In this document: one piece after another, positions 8,860 through 18,787 of the stretch
Layout: every line of letters starts with the position of its first letter
How positions within the stretch are numbered: the stretch's first letter is position 1
From: Planctomycetia bacterium
GTDB lineage: Bacteria; Planctomycetota; Planctomycetia; Pirellulales; Thermoguttaceae
Length of the DNA: 51,405 nucleotides
NCBI GenBank assembly: GCA_030527205.1
Contig: JAUNBG010000027.1
Span: 1 to 51,405 of the forward strand
Direction of reading: 5' to 3'
The notes under the pieces: model-generated
Seen by the model: the letters and a program-made list of their open reading frames with translations, nothing else
Told to the model about the DNA's origin: nothing
The model's database searches: none
Program-made: the position numbers and the translations under genes

Positions 8860-10101
8860 TTATTCAAACCGATATTGCGGGATTTTCATGAGTTCGCCGT
8901 CTTTCAGAGCGGAATGATGCGCAACGATGCCGCAGACGGTTGTATTCAGAGCGGTCGCAATATCAATGAGCGGTTTTCGTTCGCGTAAAAGAGCGTCAAT
9001 GAATTCAGCCATTAAATAACCATGCGATCCGCCATGACCTCCGGCATCGACGCCGGGCGGAAGAGACGGTTTCAATATATTAAGCGTTTTGACAAAATCT
9101 TCGACTTCAGGGATTTCCGTTTCAAAATGATCGATATAGACCCCTTTTTGTCCGCGATTTCGACCTGCTTCGCAACCGCCGCCGGGAGTATCTCGACTGA
9201 CGGTCATTCGGGCCATTCCGCCTTCGCTGGTTCTCATCAAAGCGACTTCTGTTCCAAACGGATTTTTATAGACGTTATTCTCTGCTTGATATTGCGGAAC
9301 AATGCCGCGATTTCCGAAACAGGAAACTTCGACAAAACTGTTGCCGGTCACGCATGTATAATAACCGGTTGCGTGAGTCGGATAATAAAGCGGCGGAAGA
9401 CCGGTTCGCCATTCGCGAAAACTCGGAAGCGGCGTCCCATAATAATGATAATATTCCCCTTCCGTAAAGACCATTTTGCCGAATCCGCCTGCTTTATAAA
9501 TTTGACGACTTGCGAAGGCGTCGTCACGAAAGGCGCTCGTTTCGAACATCATATAGCTTAGCCCGCGACTTTTAACCGTTTCGAACAATCGATCGGCGTC
9601 TTCGAGGTTGCCCAAAACGGCAGGAACGGCGCTGGCGACATGTTTGCCCGCGTTCATTGATAAAATGGCATGATTTGCGTGATTGGCGGCATCGGTTGCG
9701 AGAAAAACGGCTTCAATCGAATCATTTTGAACCATTTCTTCGAGCGAGGGATATGTTTTTGCGCAACGACAGGCTTTGGCCAGACCAGCGCAACGTTCCG
9801 GAATCAAATCGGTAACGGCAACGATTTCAACGTTCGGATGATCTTGAAAACTGAAGGCGGCTCCGAATTGACAGAGTCCGTAACCGGCGATTCCGACTCG
9901 AATTTTGCGATCGGTAAACGGTTCCCAAACTTGCGTTTCGTCAATTGTTGTTTGAGTTTGATCAAAGCCAGCGATTGTTTGAGGAGATTGCGAAATCTCT
10001 TGAGCGAAAAGAGCTTTGGAAAGAACGCCCGCCGATACAACGCCTGCCGAAGCAACGCCCGCCGTTAGAAAGGAACGTCTTGATAATGGGGAAGAAGCCA
10101 T
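8860..10101 (-). CDS. Tat-exported Gfo/Idh/MocA family oxidoreductase
   Basis: An NAD(P)-dependent sugar oxidoreductase family member that in planctomycetes is often exported by Tat. The ATG at 10101 is chosen because GGAGG lies 7 bases upstream and it opens a twin-arginine signal (SRRSFLTAG, residues 7-15); a longer frame to 10257 lacks these. The Rossmann fold starts with RVGIAGYGLCQFGAA, followed by DLIPERC and the AVFLATDAANHANHA strand, and EKP is replaced by GKHVASAVPA. The typical catalytic EKP lysine is therefore absent, as in several secreted members. The product is 413 residues. Divergent from the metallo-hydrolase gene at 10563. Confidence 0.85.
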   Translation of the reverse strand: MASSPLSRRSFLTAGVASAGVVSAGVLSKALFAQEISQSPQTIAGFDQTQTTIDETQVWEPFTDRKIRVGIAGYGLCQFGAAFSFQDHPNVEIVAVTDLIPERCAGLAKACRCAKTYPSLEEMVQNDSIEAVFLATDAANHANHAILSMNAGKHVASAVPAVLGNLEDADRLFETVKSRGLSYMMFETSAFRDDAFASRQIYKAGGFGKMVFTEGEYYHYYGTPLPSFREWRTGLPPLYYPTHATGYYTCVTGNSFVEVSCFGNRGIVPQYQAENNVYKNPFGTEVALMRTSEGGMARMTVSRDTPGGGCEAGRNRGQKGVYIDHFETEIPEVEDFVKTLNILKPSLPPGVDAGGHGGSHGYLMAEFIDALLRERKPLIDIATALNTTVCGIVAHHSALKDGELMKIPQYRFE

Positions 10102-10562
10102 AAAGAACCTCCGATAATTAGGAAATGAGAAAATGGGAAAAATGAAAATAAAAACGCTTCTTAGAGCAAAAATAATCAATCTTTTATCCGAATTATATTG
10201 ATAAAAAGAATAGCGAAGCGAATAATGATTTATTGTTTGTGTTTTTATTGAAATCAAAACGGCCCAATAACGAAAAGGCGAAACTTGTTTTCATTTTTTG
10301 GTTGGTTCTGTTGCGTTTCAATTTCAGCGTTATTAAAATAGCGTCAATAAATAGATCATAACGCTATTGAAGAGAAAAGCAACCCTTGCATCAAAATCTG
10401 TTATTTGTTAAAATATTTCTTTGGGATAACGATCTGCGAAAAAGCGGGTCGTTGACAAATAGAATATTGATTCCCAATTATTTGGGTCGGAAGAGCGAAG
10501 TCCGTTGCCCAATCGGCTTTGGTCTCGAACGATTTTGATCAATCATAAAGAGGAATAAATCG
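10102..10562. promoter_or_regulatory. Divergent intergenic region with 8-bp inverted repeat and a candidate -35
   Basis: The 460 bp between two divergent genes contain a perfect inverted repeat AATAGCGT (10337-10344) / ACGCTATT (10361-10368), spaced by 16 bases, which could be an operator. TTGACA at 10452-10457 with AATTAT 18 bases later is a plausible but weak promoter for the plus-strand gene. No ORF is convincing. Confidence 0.4.
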
Positions 10563-11477
10563 ATGAAAAAGAAAATTTGTTGGATGTTAATGTTTTGTTG
10601 TTTTTGGGGATTGGGATTTTTTAATGGCGTTTTAGCTCAAACGATCTCGGATTCTTCGCCGGCGCTGACGCTTTGGCAGCTTCCGAATCAGACCCATTCC
10701 CAAATGATGTCTTATATTATTAAGACGTCGAACGGTCAGGTCATTGTCATTGATGGCGGTTGCAAAGGAGACGCCGATTATTTAATTGAACAAATCAAAA
10801 CAATTAGCGAAACGGGCAAAGTTGATGCCTGGTTTTTGACGCATTGTCATTTTGATCATGTCGGAGCGATTTGCTCGATATTAACGAACAAACCGGACGC
10901 GTTGACGATTGAAAAACTCTATTATTCGTTTCCGCCGCAAGACTGGCTTGTTAAAAATGAAAAATCCTGGAAAGGCGAAACGGACAAAACGTTTGACGCT
11001 TTATCTCAATTTAAGAATAAATCGGAACTTCAACTGAATCAGATTATTTCTTTTGGCGACGATGTTCAGATAACTGTTTTAAACGATTTTGATCTTTCGA
11101 TAACGAAGAACGCAATCAATAATTCCTGCATTGTTTTGCGATTGGAAACGCCGAAAACGTCGATTTTGTTTTTGGGCGATTTGGGGTTGGAAGCGGGAAA
11201 TCGTCTCATGAAGCTTCAGCCTGAAGAAAAAATTCGATGCGATGTTTTACAAATGGCTCATCATGGGCAGAACGGCGTTTCTCGAGAGTTTTATGAACTG
11301 GCTCATCCGCGAATCTGTCTTTGGCCGACCCCTGATTGGCTTTGGGATAATGATGCCGGCAAAGGTTACGGAACTGGCCCCTGGCAAACGCTTGAGGTTC
11401 GAAAATGGATGGACGAACTGGGCGTCAAAGAACATTATGTCGAGAAGGACGGTCTGATTAAACTTTCTTTTGAATAA
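10563..11477 (+). CDS. Secreted metallo-beta-lactamase-fold hydrolase
   Basis: A 304-residue exported protein (signal peptide MKKKICWMLM..., cleavage after VLA-Q at about 26) with the metallo-beta-lactamase fold. The metal ligands His94, His96, Asp98 and His99 sit in THCHFDH (93-99); LFLGDLG and MAHHGQNGVS supply later ligands. Overall it resembles the ComEC/Rec2-type or phosphodiesterase branch rather than true beta-lactamases. Substrate unknown; an extracytoplasmic phosphodiester or ester is plausible. AGAGGA precedes the ATG. Single gene. Confidence 0.82.
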   Translation: MKKKICWMLMFCCFWGLGFFNGVLAQTISDSSPALTLWQLPNQTHSQMMSYIIKTSNGQVIVIDGGCKGDADYLIEQIKTISETGKVDAWFLTHCHFDHVGAICSILTNKPDALTIEKLYYSFPPQDWLVKNEKSWKGETDKTFDALSQFKNKSELQLNQIISFGDDVQITVLNDFDLSITKNAINNSCIVLRLETPKTSILFLGDLGLEAGNRLMKLQPEEKIRCDVLQMAHHGQNGVSREFYELAHPRICLWPTPDWLWDNDAGKGYGTGPWQTLEVRKWMDELGVKEHYVEKDGLIKLSFE

Positions 11478-11685
11478 TACGCAACGAATTTAACGAAACA
11501 AGATCGGCTCAACCTGGCTTCTTGATTGAATTCTTTGGGCCGAACGAAGCGTCTGGTTCGAGAACGGCAAAAGAAAGAGCGGCCAAAGGCGATACGCAAT
11601 AGTCAATGCGGTTTGGAAAACGTTCATGATGTTTTTGGGGGGAGGGCGGAAAATTTCTTTTTGACAGGGCGGAAAAACGAGCCAT

Positions 11686-13269
11686 TCATTGGTTCGTTTT
11701 GATAAGGTCTGAAGATTGAACTTTCAATTTTTGAAAGTCGGACTCGTCGATAAAATAGAACCAATTCGACCAACGAACGCGTTTCTCTTGCGCTTTTTTC
11801 CTGCCTTCGGTTATGTTGAGAAGATGTTCGCTTTTTCGTAACGAATTTTCTGATTCAATAGCTTTATTATCGGCTTCGATTTTGCTTTTTGCCTCTGGCG
11901 ATAAGTCCGCAGACATTTTCTGGAGCGGCAATAATGTTGGCGCGACAAGATCGTTTGAGTCGAAATTCGCTGTAACGAGAACGATTCTTTGGTTCTTCTG
12001 AAGTTTTCCGAAATAAAGATGAATCTTGCTTCCGTCGTTCATGAGAAGTTCCAAATCGCCCGCTTCCCCCAGCCAATTGGGTTCCGGAGCGGAATCGTTT
12101 GGTCGAAAAAGGTCATAATCGGCCAGATAAAACCCTAACGACTCAAGGGATTCATTGCGCTGGACAATTTCTCGAAAGGATCGATTTTCGCGAAAAACAT
12201 TCGCCATGAAATCGGATTTTCTCTGAATATTGACCAGATTTAAATGGCCTAACAAATCAACAATTTTATTGATTTTTGTACTATTGGCCATTTCTGAGTT
12301 CGATATATCAATCGGTTCATATTTTCCGGAATCGTTCATTTTTAAATGCTGATTCAAGGTCCAAACTCGATCCAAAGAGTTTGTTGGGTCTTGATCGAAT
12401 CGAAAATAACCGGTCGAAATAAAAGTTTTGTCGTTGAATTTCGGGAGATTGGCGGTCAAAGGATTGGAATTTTGTTGATCAGTCGGCTCAAGTTTATAGT
12501 TATGGACGCGCAACTGTTTGATATTCCAACGACTGATCTGAAGGAAATCGCGATTGATCCAGTCTAAAGGATCAACGGAAAGAGCTTCCGGAAACGATTG
12601 ATTGCTGTTGCTATTTTCTCTTGACGCGGTTGAAAAATCAACCAGATAAACCGTTCCGTCAGGAATGCGAACATATCGAATATCTCGAACCGCCGAACTT
12701 TCTTCCGCTTGATCTCCAATAATGAGTTGAACGAAAACTTCGTTGTTTTGTCCCGAAATTTTCAGCGAAGTTCCCGTAAAGGAAGCCTCTGATTGAGTTG
12801 CCTTTTCCGGATCAAGAAGTTTGGCGGCTCGATAAAAATTTTCCGCCTTCGTTGCCGATTCGTTATAAGATTGGGCAAGAGCGTCAGAATCAAGAGCAAC
12901 GCCAAGAACGGTCAAGTCTAATAAAGGAGAGATCACTTTTGCCATTTGTTCAGAATTTTCCGCCGGAAAATCAAAATAATCCGAAACGAACCATTGACCT
13001 TGCTGTTTTTTCAAATGAATTGAGTTTTTTTTGCTCGATTCGGTTTCGTTTGAATTTGATGTTGACTCAGGAGCGTCCTTGATAAACTTAATAATGGATA
13101 ACTCGCTCATGAGCGAAGGATCCTTAAAGTTTGGCAAAAGTTTTTGCCCGATCATTTTTTGCGAACTCGTCTCTGGAAGCCGCGGTTGAAAAATCAACCA
13201 GAGCGTCAGCAAAATTAATGACAGGGAACCCAGGCAAAACGACTTAAAAAATTCTTTTTTGGAACTCAT
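11686..13269 (-). CDS. Membrane-anchored DUF4340 protein
   Basis: The product (527 residues from ATG 13269) has one N-terminal transmembrane segment (about 11-28) and a long extracytoplasmic part. The early SIIKF/KKQGQWFVSDYFDFPA region and later ISRWNIKQLRV strand match the repeated beta-strand pattern of DUF4340, found beside gliding-type ABC transporter genes in Bacteroidetes and planctomycetes. Function unknown. A longer frame starts at a TTG (13305) overlapping the upstream gene and is less likely. It starts 4 bases after the small membrane gene, so the two are probably translated together. The transporter genes usually nearby are absent from this window. Confidence 0.72.
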   Translation of the reverse strand: MSSKKEFFKSFCLGSLSLILLTLWLIFQPRLPETSSQKMIGQKLLPNFKDPSLMSELSIIKFIKDAPESTSNSNETESSKKNSIHLKKQQGQWFVSDYFDFPAENSEQMAKVISPLLDLTVLGVALDSDALAQSYNESATKAENFYRAAKLLDPEKATQSEASFTGTSLKISGQNNEVFVQLIIGDQAEESSAVRDIRYVRIPDGTVYLVDFSTASRENSNSNQSFPEALSVDPLDWINRDFLQISRWNIKQLRVHNYKLEPTDQQNSNPLTANLPKFNDKTFISTGYFRFDQDPTNSLDRVWTLNQHLKMNDSGKYEPIDISNSEMANSTKINKIVDLLGHLNLVNIQRKSDFMANVFRENRSFREIVQRNESLESLGFYLADYDLFRPNDSAPEPNWLGEAGDLELLMNDGSKIHLYFGKLQKNQRIVLVTANFDSNDLVAPTLLPLQKMSADLSPEAKSKIEADNKAIESENSLRKSEHLLNITEGRKKAQEKRVRWSNWFYFIDESDFQKLKVQSSDLIKTNQ

Positions 13270-13273
13270 ATTC

Positions 13274-13465
13274 TTAGGTCGAGAAAGATAAAATAAAAAA
13301 AACAAGAATCAAGAAGGCAAAAATCCAAGTTATTATTCGCAAAGCATGCTTTAAGATGGGAATAACGTCTTCGTGACGCGTTGCCGCATAAACCAAAGCA
13401 AAGGCGATAACCAACGGAATCGACAGCCAAATTTGCTGAAATCCAAGAAGAGCTAATAAATTCAT
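13274..13465 (-). CDS. Small two-helix membrane protein upstream of DUF4340 gene
   Basis: A 63-residue protein with two hydrophobic helices (about 3-27 and 43-62) flanking the short soluble loop TRHEDVIPILKH. It ends 4 bases before the ATG of the DUF4340 gene, which argues for a real co-translated pair. The start is ATG but there is no good ribosome-binding site. No function can be named. Confidence 0.6.
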   Translation of the reverse strand: MNLLALLGFQQIWLSIPLVIAFALVYAATRHEDVIPILKHALRIITWIFAFLILVFFILSFST

Positions 13466-13706
13466 TGTTCGATTAATATTAAAATAATTAAAAAAGTTGA
13501 AATAATCTTTATTTCGCTTATATTAAAGGTTCGTCAATAAGGAGATGTTCGTTTTGTCTTTTTTCTGGCCTTATTTTCTTTCTTGTAATTCAAATGGACC
13601 TTGTTTCCGTTGGGCGATCAAAAGTCTTGAAATGAATCGGAGAAAACATCGTTTCGGATCGAATTGAGATTCCCTGGGCTCATTTATAATCCGTTCAGTT
13701 CGTTTA

Positions 13707-14984
13707 TCATTCGTTGCGTTTGATGACATCAAGTCCGACATAAGGACGAAGAACTTCCGGAACGACAACAGAGCCGTCTTTTTGTTGATACATTTCAATA
13801 ATGGCAACGAGAGCGCGACTAATGGCAACGGCGGTTCCATTAAGCGTATGAACGAAATTCGTTCCCTTTTCGCCCTTGATTTTATATCGGGCGTTTAAAC
13901 GACGCGCTTGATAATCTGTGCAGTTTGAAGTACTCGTAACCTCGCCATACGCGTTTCGACCAGGCATCCATGCTTCCAAATCGAATTTTCGATAGGCCGG
14001 GCCGCCCAAATCTCCGGTTGCTGTATCGACGATATGATAAGGAAGTCCCAAGCCGTCGAAAATGTCGCATTCCATCTGAAGCATTTCCTGATGAATCGAC
14101 TCGCTTTGATTTGGGAGGCAAAAAGCAAACATTTCGACTTTTGTAAACTGATGAACTCGATAAAGGCCGCGCGACGCTCTTCCGGCCGCTCCGGCTTCTG
14201 TTCGGAAACAATGACTGATTCCGCATAATTTTAAAGGGAGTTTTTCCGCGTCAACCGTTTGATTTGCCATTAATCCGCCGAGAGTAATTTCAGCCGTTGC
14301 GACGAGACTCAAATCGGTATTTTCAATCGAATAAATTTGAGTTTCGTTTCCTCGCGGAATATAACCGGTTCCTTGAAGAACGTCGTTTTTTGCCAAATCG
14401 GGAGTTGCCATTGGTTGAAAACCGGCTTGAATCAGTTTATTGAGGGCATATTGTTGCAGCGCGAGTTCAAGAAGGACAGCTTCATTTTTCAGAAAATAAA
14501 ATCCGGCGCCAGCGACTCGCGAACCGCCTTCAAAATCGATTAAGTCAAGTTTTTCGCCCAATTCGACATGATCCAAAGGTTGAAAATCGAATTTTGGGAG
14601 AGCGGTTTTTCCCAGGGCTCTTTCCAGATTGGACGAATCGTCGTCGCCAATCGGCGCGTCTGGATGAGCCATATTGGGAATGCTTCGTTGAATCAGATCA
14701 ATTTCGTGTTCGATTTGAACAAGTTCAAGGCGAACCGAATTGGTTTTTTCGCGAAGAAGGCGTCCTTCTTCCATTTTGGCCGCTTTTTCTTCCGGCGATT
14801 TGGCTTTTCCGATTGTTTTGGAAATAGCATTTGCGTCTTGGTTCAATTGCTCAATTTCCCGTTGCTTAATGCGTCGAATGTTTTCAAGTTCGACAAAACG
14901 ATCAACGTCAGCAACAACATTTCGATTTCGACAATTCGTCTTAACGGCGTCAATATTATCCAATATGAATTTACGGTCAAGCAT
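13707..14984 (-). CDS. serS: Seryl-tRNA synthetase
   Basis: SerRS charges tRNA-Ser with serine. The 425-residue protein has the typical N-terminal coiled-coil arm (about 27-100), then the class II core: motif 2 around CFRTEAGAAGRASRGLYRVHQF, and motif 3 near the end in the NGTAVAISRALVAIIE segment. TSTSNCTDYQARR is the conserved serine-pocket region. Length is normal. The ATG at 14984 fits the family start MLDRKF(I). Ribosome-binding site weak (AAGAAA). Confidence 0.96.
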   Translation of the reverse strand: MLDRKFILDNIDAVKTNCRNRNVVADVDRFVELENIRRIKQREIEQLNQDANAISKTIGKAKSPEEKAAKMEEGRLLREKTNSVRLELVQIEHEIDLIQRSIPNMAHPDAPIGDDDSSNLERALGKTALPKFDFQPLDHVELGEKLDLIDFEGGSRVAGAGFYFLKNEAVLLELALQQYALNKLIQAGFQPMATPDLAKNDVLQGTGYIPRGNETQIYSIENTDLSLVATAEITLGGLMANQTVDAEKLPLKLCGISHCFRTEAGAAGRASRGLYRVHQFTKVEMFAFCLPNQSESIHQEMLQMECDIFDGLGLPYHIVDTATGDLGGPAYRKFDLEAWMPGRNAYGEVTSTSNCTDYQARRLNARYKIKGEKGTNFVHTLNGTAVAISRALVAIIEMYQQKDGSVVVPEVLRPYVGLDVIKRNE

Positions 14985-15336
14985 TGTTGGTTTCTTATAG
15001 GTTGAGGAAAGTTTTTTATTCCGAAGTCAACAGAGGGGCGAACAGACTTTGTATTCGGGAATCAGTCGAACGCTGCCGGGGTTACGGACAGGAAATCCCG
15101 GGTTTTCGAGAAATTTGAGTTTATTTGAGTCGTCCAAATAATCGAAAAGGGCTCAAATTTTCATAATGGCTCAAAAAGTTGAGAAAAAAGGGGATTTTTC
15201 CTGTTTTCGTAACAGAGAAATTAATTTGCGTCTCTTTTTCAGAGACGCTTTGGGTCGCGAATCAGCGATTGACTTCGACGGCTAAAGTCGTTTTGGGGTT
15301 ATTAACGAACGGGTTAAATTCGTTATCTCATTGTTT
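14985..15336. other. Intergenic region with a perfect 8-bp hairpin
   Basis: Gap of about 350 bp between dapA (minus, upstream) and serS. It contains GCGTCTCT (15228-15235), loop TTTTC, AGAGACGC (15241-15248): a perfect 8-bp stem about 90 bases after the dapA stop. The following bases are A/T-rich on the minus strand but there is no true T-run, so termination is possible, not certain. I see no gene. Confidence 0.45.
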
Positions 15337-16227
15337 TTAATTCAGGATTCCGTAGTTTTTCAGAGCGTTTTGGAGTTTGAGTCGGGAAGTTTCATCCAAT
15401 GGGGTTAAAGGAAGCCGCAATTCTCCGGTATCCCGACCGAGCATTTTCATTGCCGCTTTGACAGGAATCGGGTTCGTTGCCAAAGAAAGCATATCGCGGC
15501 ATAAAGGAAAGAGTCGATGATGCCATTTTTGAGCTTCGACCAGATTTCCAGAATCAAACGCTTTACATAAAGCGATCATATCTTTCGGAATAAAATTGCC
15601 GACAACCGAGACAACGCCGCGAGCTCCGAGCGACATAAATGGAAGCGTTAAACTGTCGTCTCCGGAAAGAACGGTTAAATCGGTCGCAGAAATGATTTGC
15701 GACGCCATATCCATTTGACCTGTCGCTTCTTTGACCATTGTTATATTTTTGATTTCAGCCAGACGAATTATTGTTTGCGCATCAATAATCTTTCCGGTTC
15801 GACCAGGAATATTATAAATGCAAATCGGAATGTTAATGGATTCGGCAACCGCTTTAAAATGTTGATAAAAACCTTCCTGCATCGGCTTATTATAATAGGG
15901 ACCAACCAGAAGAACGGCGTCAGCGCCAGCCTTTTCGGCATGTTGCGAAAGAGAAATGGCCTCCGCTGTGCTGTTGGAACCGGTTCCCGCCATAACTTTT
16001 ATTCGACCGGCAGCCGCTTCGATCATTGCGGCAACAACTTTATGATGTTCTTCATGAGAAAGCGTTGGAGACTCTCCCGTCGTTCCAACAGGAACAATCG
16101 CGGTTGTTCCTGCAGCAACTTGAAATTCGACCTGGTTTTGAAGGGCATCGTAATCAACTGCTCCATTTTTAAACGGAGTAATCATCGCAACGGATAAACC
16201 GGCAAAATCTTCCGACCGCGTTGGCAT
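15337..16227 (-). CDS. dapA: 4-hydroxy-tetrahydrodipicolinate synthase
   Basis: DapA condenses pyruvate with aspartate semialdehyde in the lysine/diaminopimelate pathway. Pyruvate-binding GTTGES is at 48-53, Tyr138 in [10 protein letters not shown], and the Schiff-base lysine is Lys166 in MVKEATG. The 296-residue length is standard from the ATG at 16227, which has AAGGA 10 bases upstream; the longer frame starts with a TTG at 16275 and is rejected. Diaminopimelate would also feed peptidoglycan. The KEATG context fits DapA better than other aldolases of this superfamily. Confidence 0.93.
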   Translation of the reverse strand: MPTRSEDFAGLSVAMITPFKNGAVDYDALQNQVEFQVAAGTTAIVPVGTTGESPTLSHEEHHKVVAAMIEAAAGRIKVMAGTGSNSTAEAISLSQHAEKAGADAVLLVGPYYNKPMQEGFYQHFKAVAESINIPICIYNIPGRTGKIIDAQTIIRLAEIKNITMVKEATGQMDMASQIISATDLTVLSGDDSLTLPFMSLGARGVVSVVGNFIPKDMIALCKAFDSGNLVEAQKWHHRLFPLCRDMLSLATNPIPVKAAMKMLGRDTGELRLPLTPLDETSRLKLQNALKNYGILN

Positions 16228-16716
16228 AATATGGGATTCCTTGGGTTTTGATTGCTGAATTAAGATTCGACTCAATCAAACAGTCAAACAAAGCGTTCAA
16301 TCTAATTGATCAAGGATTAAGAATTTCTGCGTTAGAAAATCATACAGAAGATTCTTTTGAAACAATACATTCTATTAGTATAGGAATATTTTAGCAGATT
16401 CGCAATTCCCCCCTGAAGAAAAACGTTGATATTTTATGAAAGAAAGTCTCAATATCCGCTTTTTATTCGGAAAGATTTGGGGACAGATCAGGATCGACAG
16501 GTTATACCGAAGCCAATTCGGGCAATGAAGATTTTGCTTTCTCCGGCCGTTGTTGGCGGACTGGCAAATCAAACGATCCCGGATTGTTTTTCGGCTTGAG
16601 TATAAAAATGCTTCGCAGAAATTGATTTCAACTCTTGCTTGTCTTTGTAAACGGCAATCGATAACAAACGAAGGTTCTTGATTTCTTTTTGTCAAAAAAT
16701 TTGATATTCGAGCCGT
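16228..16716. other. Intergenic region, no feature recognised
   Basis: Nearly 490 bp between dapA and the PNPOx-like gene. A frame at 16375-16695 (minus) has no ribosome-binding site and a composition unlike the neighbouring proteins. I see no repeats or strong hairpins. Confidence 0.5.
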
Positions 16717-17217
16717 TTAAACAACGACGCTTTTTTCGGATCGCCAATATTGTTCTTCATAATCAATATCGCCGTTTTCAAACGAATTGATTTCGAGAAC
16801 GGCAGGATTTTCTTCTTCCATTGCCGACCAATATTCGATACGAAACGGACGAACTTCAATTAAAATATAGGACGGGTCTTCTGTGCTGGAAAAATATCGC
16901 TGCATTCCAGAATTCCAATATTGAGTTCTTTGATGAGCATCGTTTGTTAATGTTGCAACTCCCTCAATTTGAGCATAAGCGCCAGATCGGGAAAAGAGGT
17001 CTTTGCCAACCAGAACATGAACTTCGGGATTGTAACGAATATCCTGAACTTTCCGCGTATCGCTCCGGGTTGGAATACGCAAAGTCATTTCCTCGTCGAT
17101 TGTACTCATAACATAGCGAACCCAGGGCCGTCCATATTGATTGACCGTTGCTAACTGAGATAACGTTGGACCGTCAAATTGTTCAAAAATTTTTGATCTG
17201 ATTTCCTCTCTTCGCAT
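16717..17217 (-). CDS. Pyridoxamine 5'-phosphate oxidase-like flavin-binding protein
   Basis: A 166-residue split-barrel protein. The N-terminal LSQLATVNQYGRPWVRYVM strand pair, the DTRKVQDIRYNPEVHVLVG segment and YAQIEGVATL strand are the usual FMN-binding core of the general-stress-protein 26 branch. Family members bind FMN or F420 and may reduce or sequester small molecules; the role here is unknown. Start ATG at 17217 with a purine-rich AGGAGAC 3-8 bases upstream. Single gene. Confidence 0.82.
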   Translation of the reverse strand: MRREEIRSKIFEQFDGPTLSQLATVNQYGRPWVRYVMSTIDEEMTLRIPTRSDTRKVQDIRYNPEVHVLVGKDLFSRSGAYAQIEGVATLTNDAHQRTQYWNSGMQRYFSSTEDPSYILIEVRPFRIEYWSAMEEENPAVLEINSFENGDIDYEEQYWRSEKSVVV

Positions 17218-17337
17218 TATTGTCTCCTGTTTTGGGGAATGTTTTCTATTTTCTCTTTATGAAAAGTTGATTGAAACCGATAAAATAAGTATAAACTGAG
17301 GTTGTCCTTTTTTATCAGATCAGCAGATTATTCTGTA

Positions 17338-17365
17338 TTGACAAATTGTTTTTTTTAATTATAAT
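17338..17365 (+). promoter_or_regulatory. Consensus sigma-70-type promoter of the first DUF1559 gene
   Basis: TTGACA at 17338-17343 and TATAAT at 17360-17365 are both perfect hexamers with 16-bp spacing. Transcription would start near 17372, giving a leader of about 135 nt that contains the palindrome at 17433-17454. Confidence 0.65.
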
Positions 17366-17432
17366 GAAATCAAAAAAAGGGAAATAAGTCTTTTTTATTT
17401 TTATTTAATATAATTGTAATACAAAATGAAAC

Positions 17433-17454
17433 GAACAAATTATATTTTTTGTTC
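17433..17454. promoter_or_regulatory. GAACAAA/TTTGTTC palindrome in the DUF1559 leader
   Basis: Perfect 7-bp arms GAACAAA (17433-17439) and TTTGTTC (17448-17454) with an 8-base AT-rich spacer, ending 52 bases before the ATG. The same arms occur 50 bases before the other DUF1559 gene (47337-47365). Either an operator or an RNA hairpin. Confidence 0.5.
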
Positions 17455-17506
17455 AATGTTTCGAATTTTGTAATTCTTTTTGATTCTCAAAGAAAGAGGA
17501 GTATGT

Positions 17507-18511
17507 ATGAAACGATTTAATGTTAATTTGGGTCGGGGGGGTAAAAAAGGTTTTACTCTCGTCGAACTGCTTGTTGTTATCGCCATTATTGGTATTCTTA
17601 TCGGTCTTCTTTTGCCAGCCGTTCAGGCAGCTCGAGAAGCAGCGCGTCGAATGCAATGCACAAATAACCTGAAACAATGGACGTTGGCGCTTCATAATTA
17701 TATGGACATCAACAAGCAAACCTGGCTTGGATCAACAATGGAAGCAACTGTGGATTATATTCCCAACCTTAACAAACGCTGCACATGGGTTCCGCGACTG
17801 TATGCTTTTATCGAACAGGCTCCGTTGGCAGATCGTTATGACTTCGGATTGCATTTCTATCAATATCCGAATAATCAGGAAGGAAATCCGAATCGCGATC
17901 CAGAAGCGGTAGAAAGCGTCAAGATCGATATGTTCTATTGTCCAAGCGATCAGCCCGGAGCGGCGATTGCCCCGGGTCAAACCTATGGCCGCGCGAAGGG
18001 GAATTATGTCGCTTGCGCTGGAAATCGTCCGCATTATCATGGGACCATTGTTCCGGATCAACATAGAGACTATATGATATCCATTTATGGCGAACCCGTT
18101 TTCTATGGAGCGGCTTTCTATTTGAGCCGTTGTACAACGTTGGGCGAAATTACGGACGGAACGTCCAATACGATTTGCTTTAGTGAAGTTCTGCTTGCGA
18201 AAAGTACGGAAGATAAAGATAAGCGCGGCGATATTTATAATGATGATTGCGGCGGTTCTTTGTTCCATACGTTTACCATGCCGAACTCATCGGAACCGGA
18301 CGCAATGGCTTCCGGAACCTGTATCAATTCGAAACTGATGCCTTGTGCGGAAGTTGCTTCGACAGAATATTATGCGGCTCGAAGTAATCATGCCGGAGGC
18401 GTCAACGCGTCAATGCTTGACGGTTCCGTTCGTTTCATTTCCGATACGGTTGACGATGAAGCCTATTGGGCGGCTGGTTCCGCTTTTGGCGGCGAATCGA
18501 AATCGCTCTAA
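17507..18511 (+). CDS. DUF1559 pseudopilin-like protein with type II prepilin leader
   Basis: The 334-residue product carries a class III/type IV prepilin signal, cleaved at Gly15-Phe16 with Glu20 ([10 protein letters not shown]), followed by the invariant [12 protein letters not shown] helix of planctomycete DUF1559 proteins. The C-terminal [19 protein letters not shown] is the other family hallmark. These are exported by pseudopilus-type machinery and occur in dozens of copies per planctomycete genome; function is not established. ATG 17507 has AGAGGAG at the right distance; the longer TTG frame is spurious. A small lipoprotein follows 276 bp downstream. Confidence 0.93.
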   Translation: MKRFNVNLGRGGKKGFTLVELLVVIAIIGILIGLLLPAVQAAREAARRMQCTNNLKQWTLALHNYMDINKQTWLGSTMEATVDYIPNLNKRCTWVPRLYAFIEQAPLADRYDFGLHFYQYPNNQEGNPNRDPEAVESVKIDMFYCPSDQPGAAIAPGQTYGRAKGNYVACAGNRPHYHGTIVPDQHRDYMISIYGEPVFYGAAFYLSRCTTLGEITDGTSNTICFSEVLLAKSTEDKDKRGDIYNDDCGGSLFHTFTMPNSSEPDAMASGTCINSKLMPCAEVASTEYYAARSNHAGGVNASMLDGSVRFISDTVDDEAYWAAGSAFGGESKSL

Positions 18512-18787
18512 TTTCTGGAATTCAAACAAAGATCGTCAATTTCTAAAAATCAGCGATTCGAGAAACGTCGTTGATATTTCAATTATTTATTGAAGGAATG
18601 GGCGATCAAAGTTGTTCTTTTTTGAAGGATGAAATCATTCTTTTTATCCGATCGAATGAAGAGAAGAGTCGGCGTAATTGGTTTTTTATGCGATTTTGAT
18701 TTGTCGTTTATTGGGCCTTTTTTGATTTGTGTTCTCTTTGTTCGAAACTTTTTTGTTCCTTAACACAACATTTCAAATGTATTAATT

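Noticed and set aside
16375..16695. 106-residue minus-strand frame between dapA and the PNPOx-like gene
   Set aside because: No motif, no ribosome-binding site, Cys/Arg/Asn-rich composition unlike the real proteins here.
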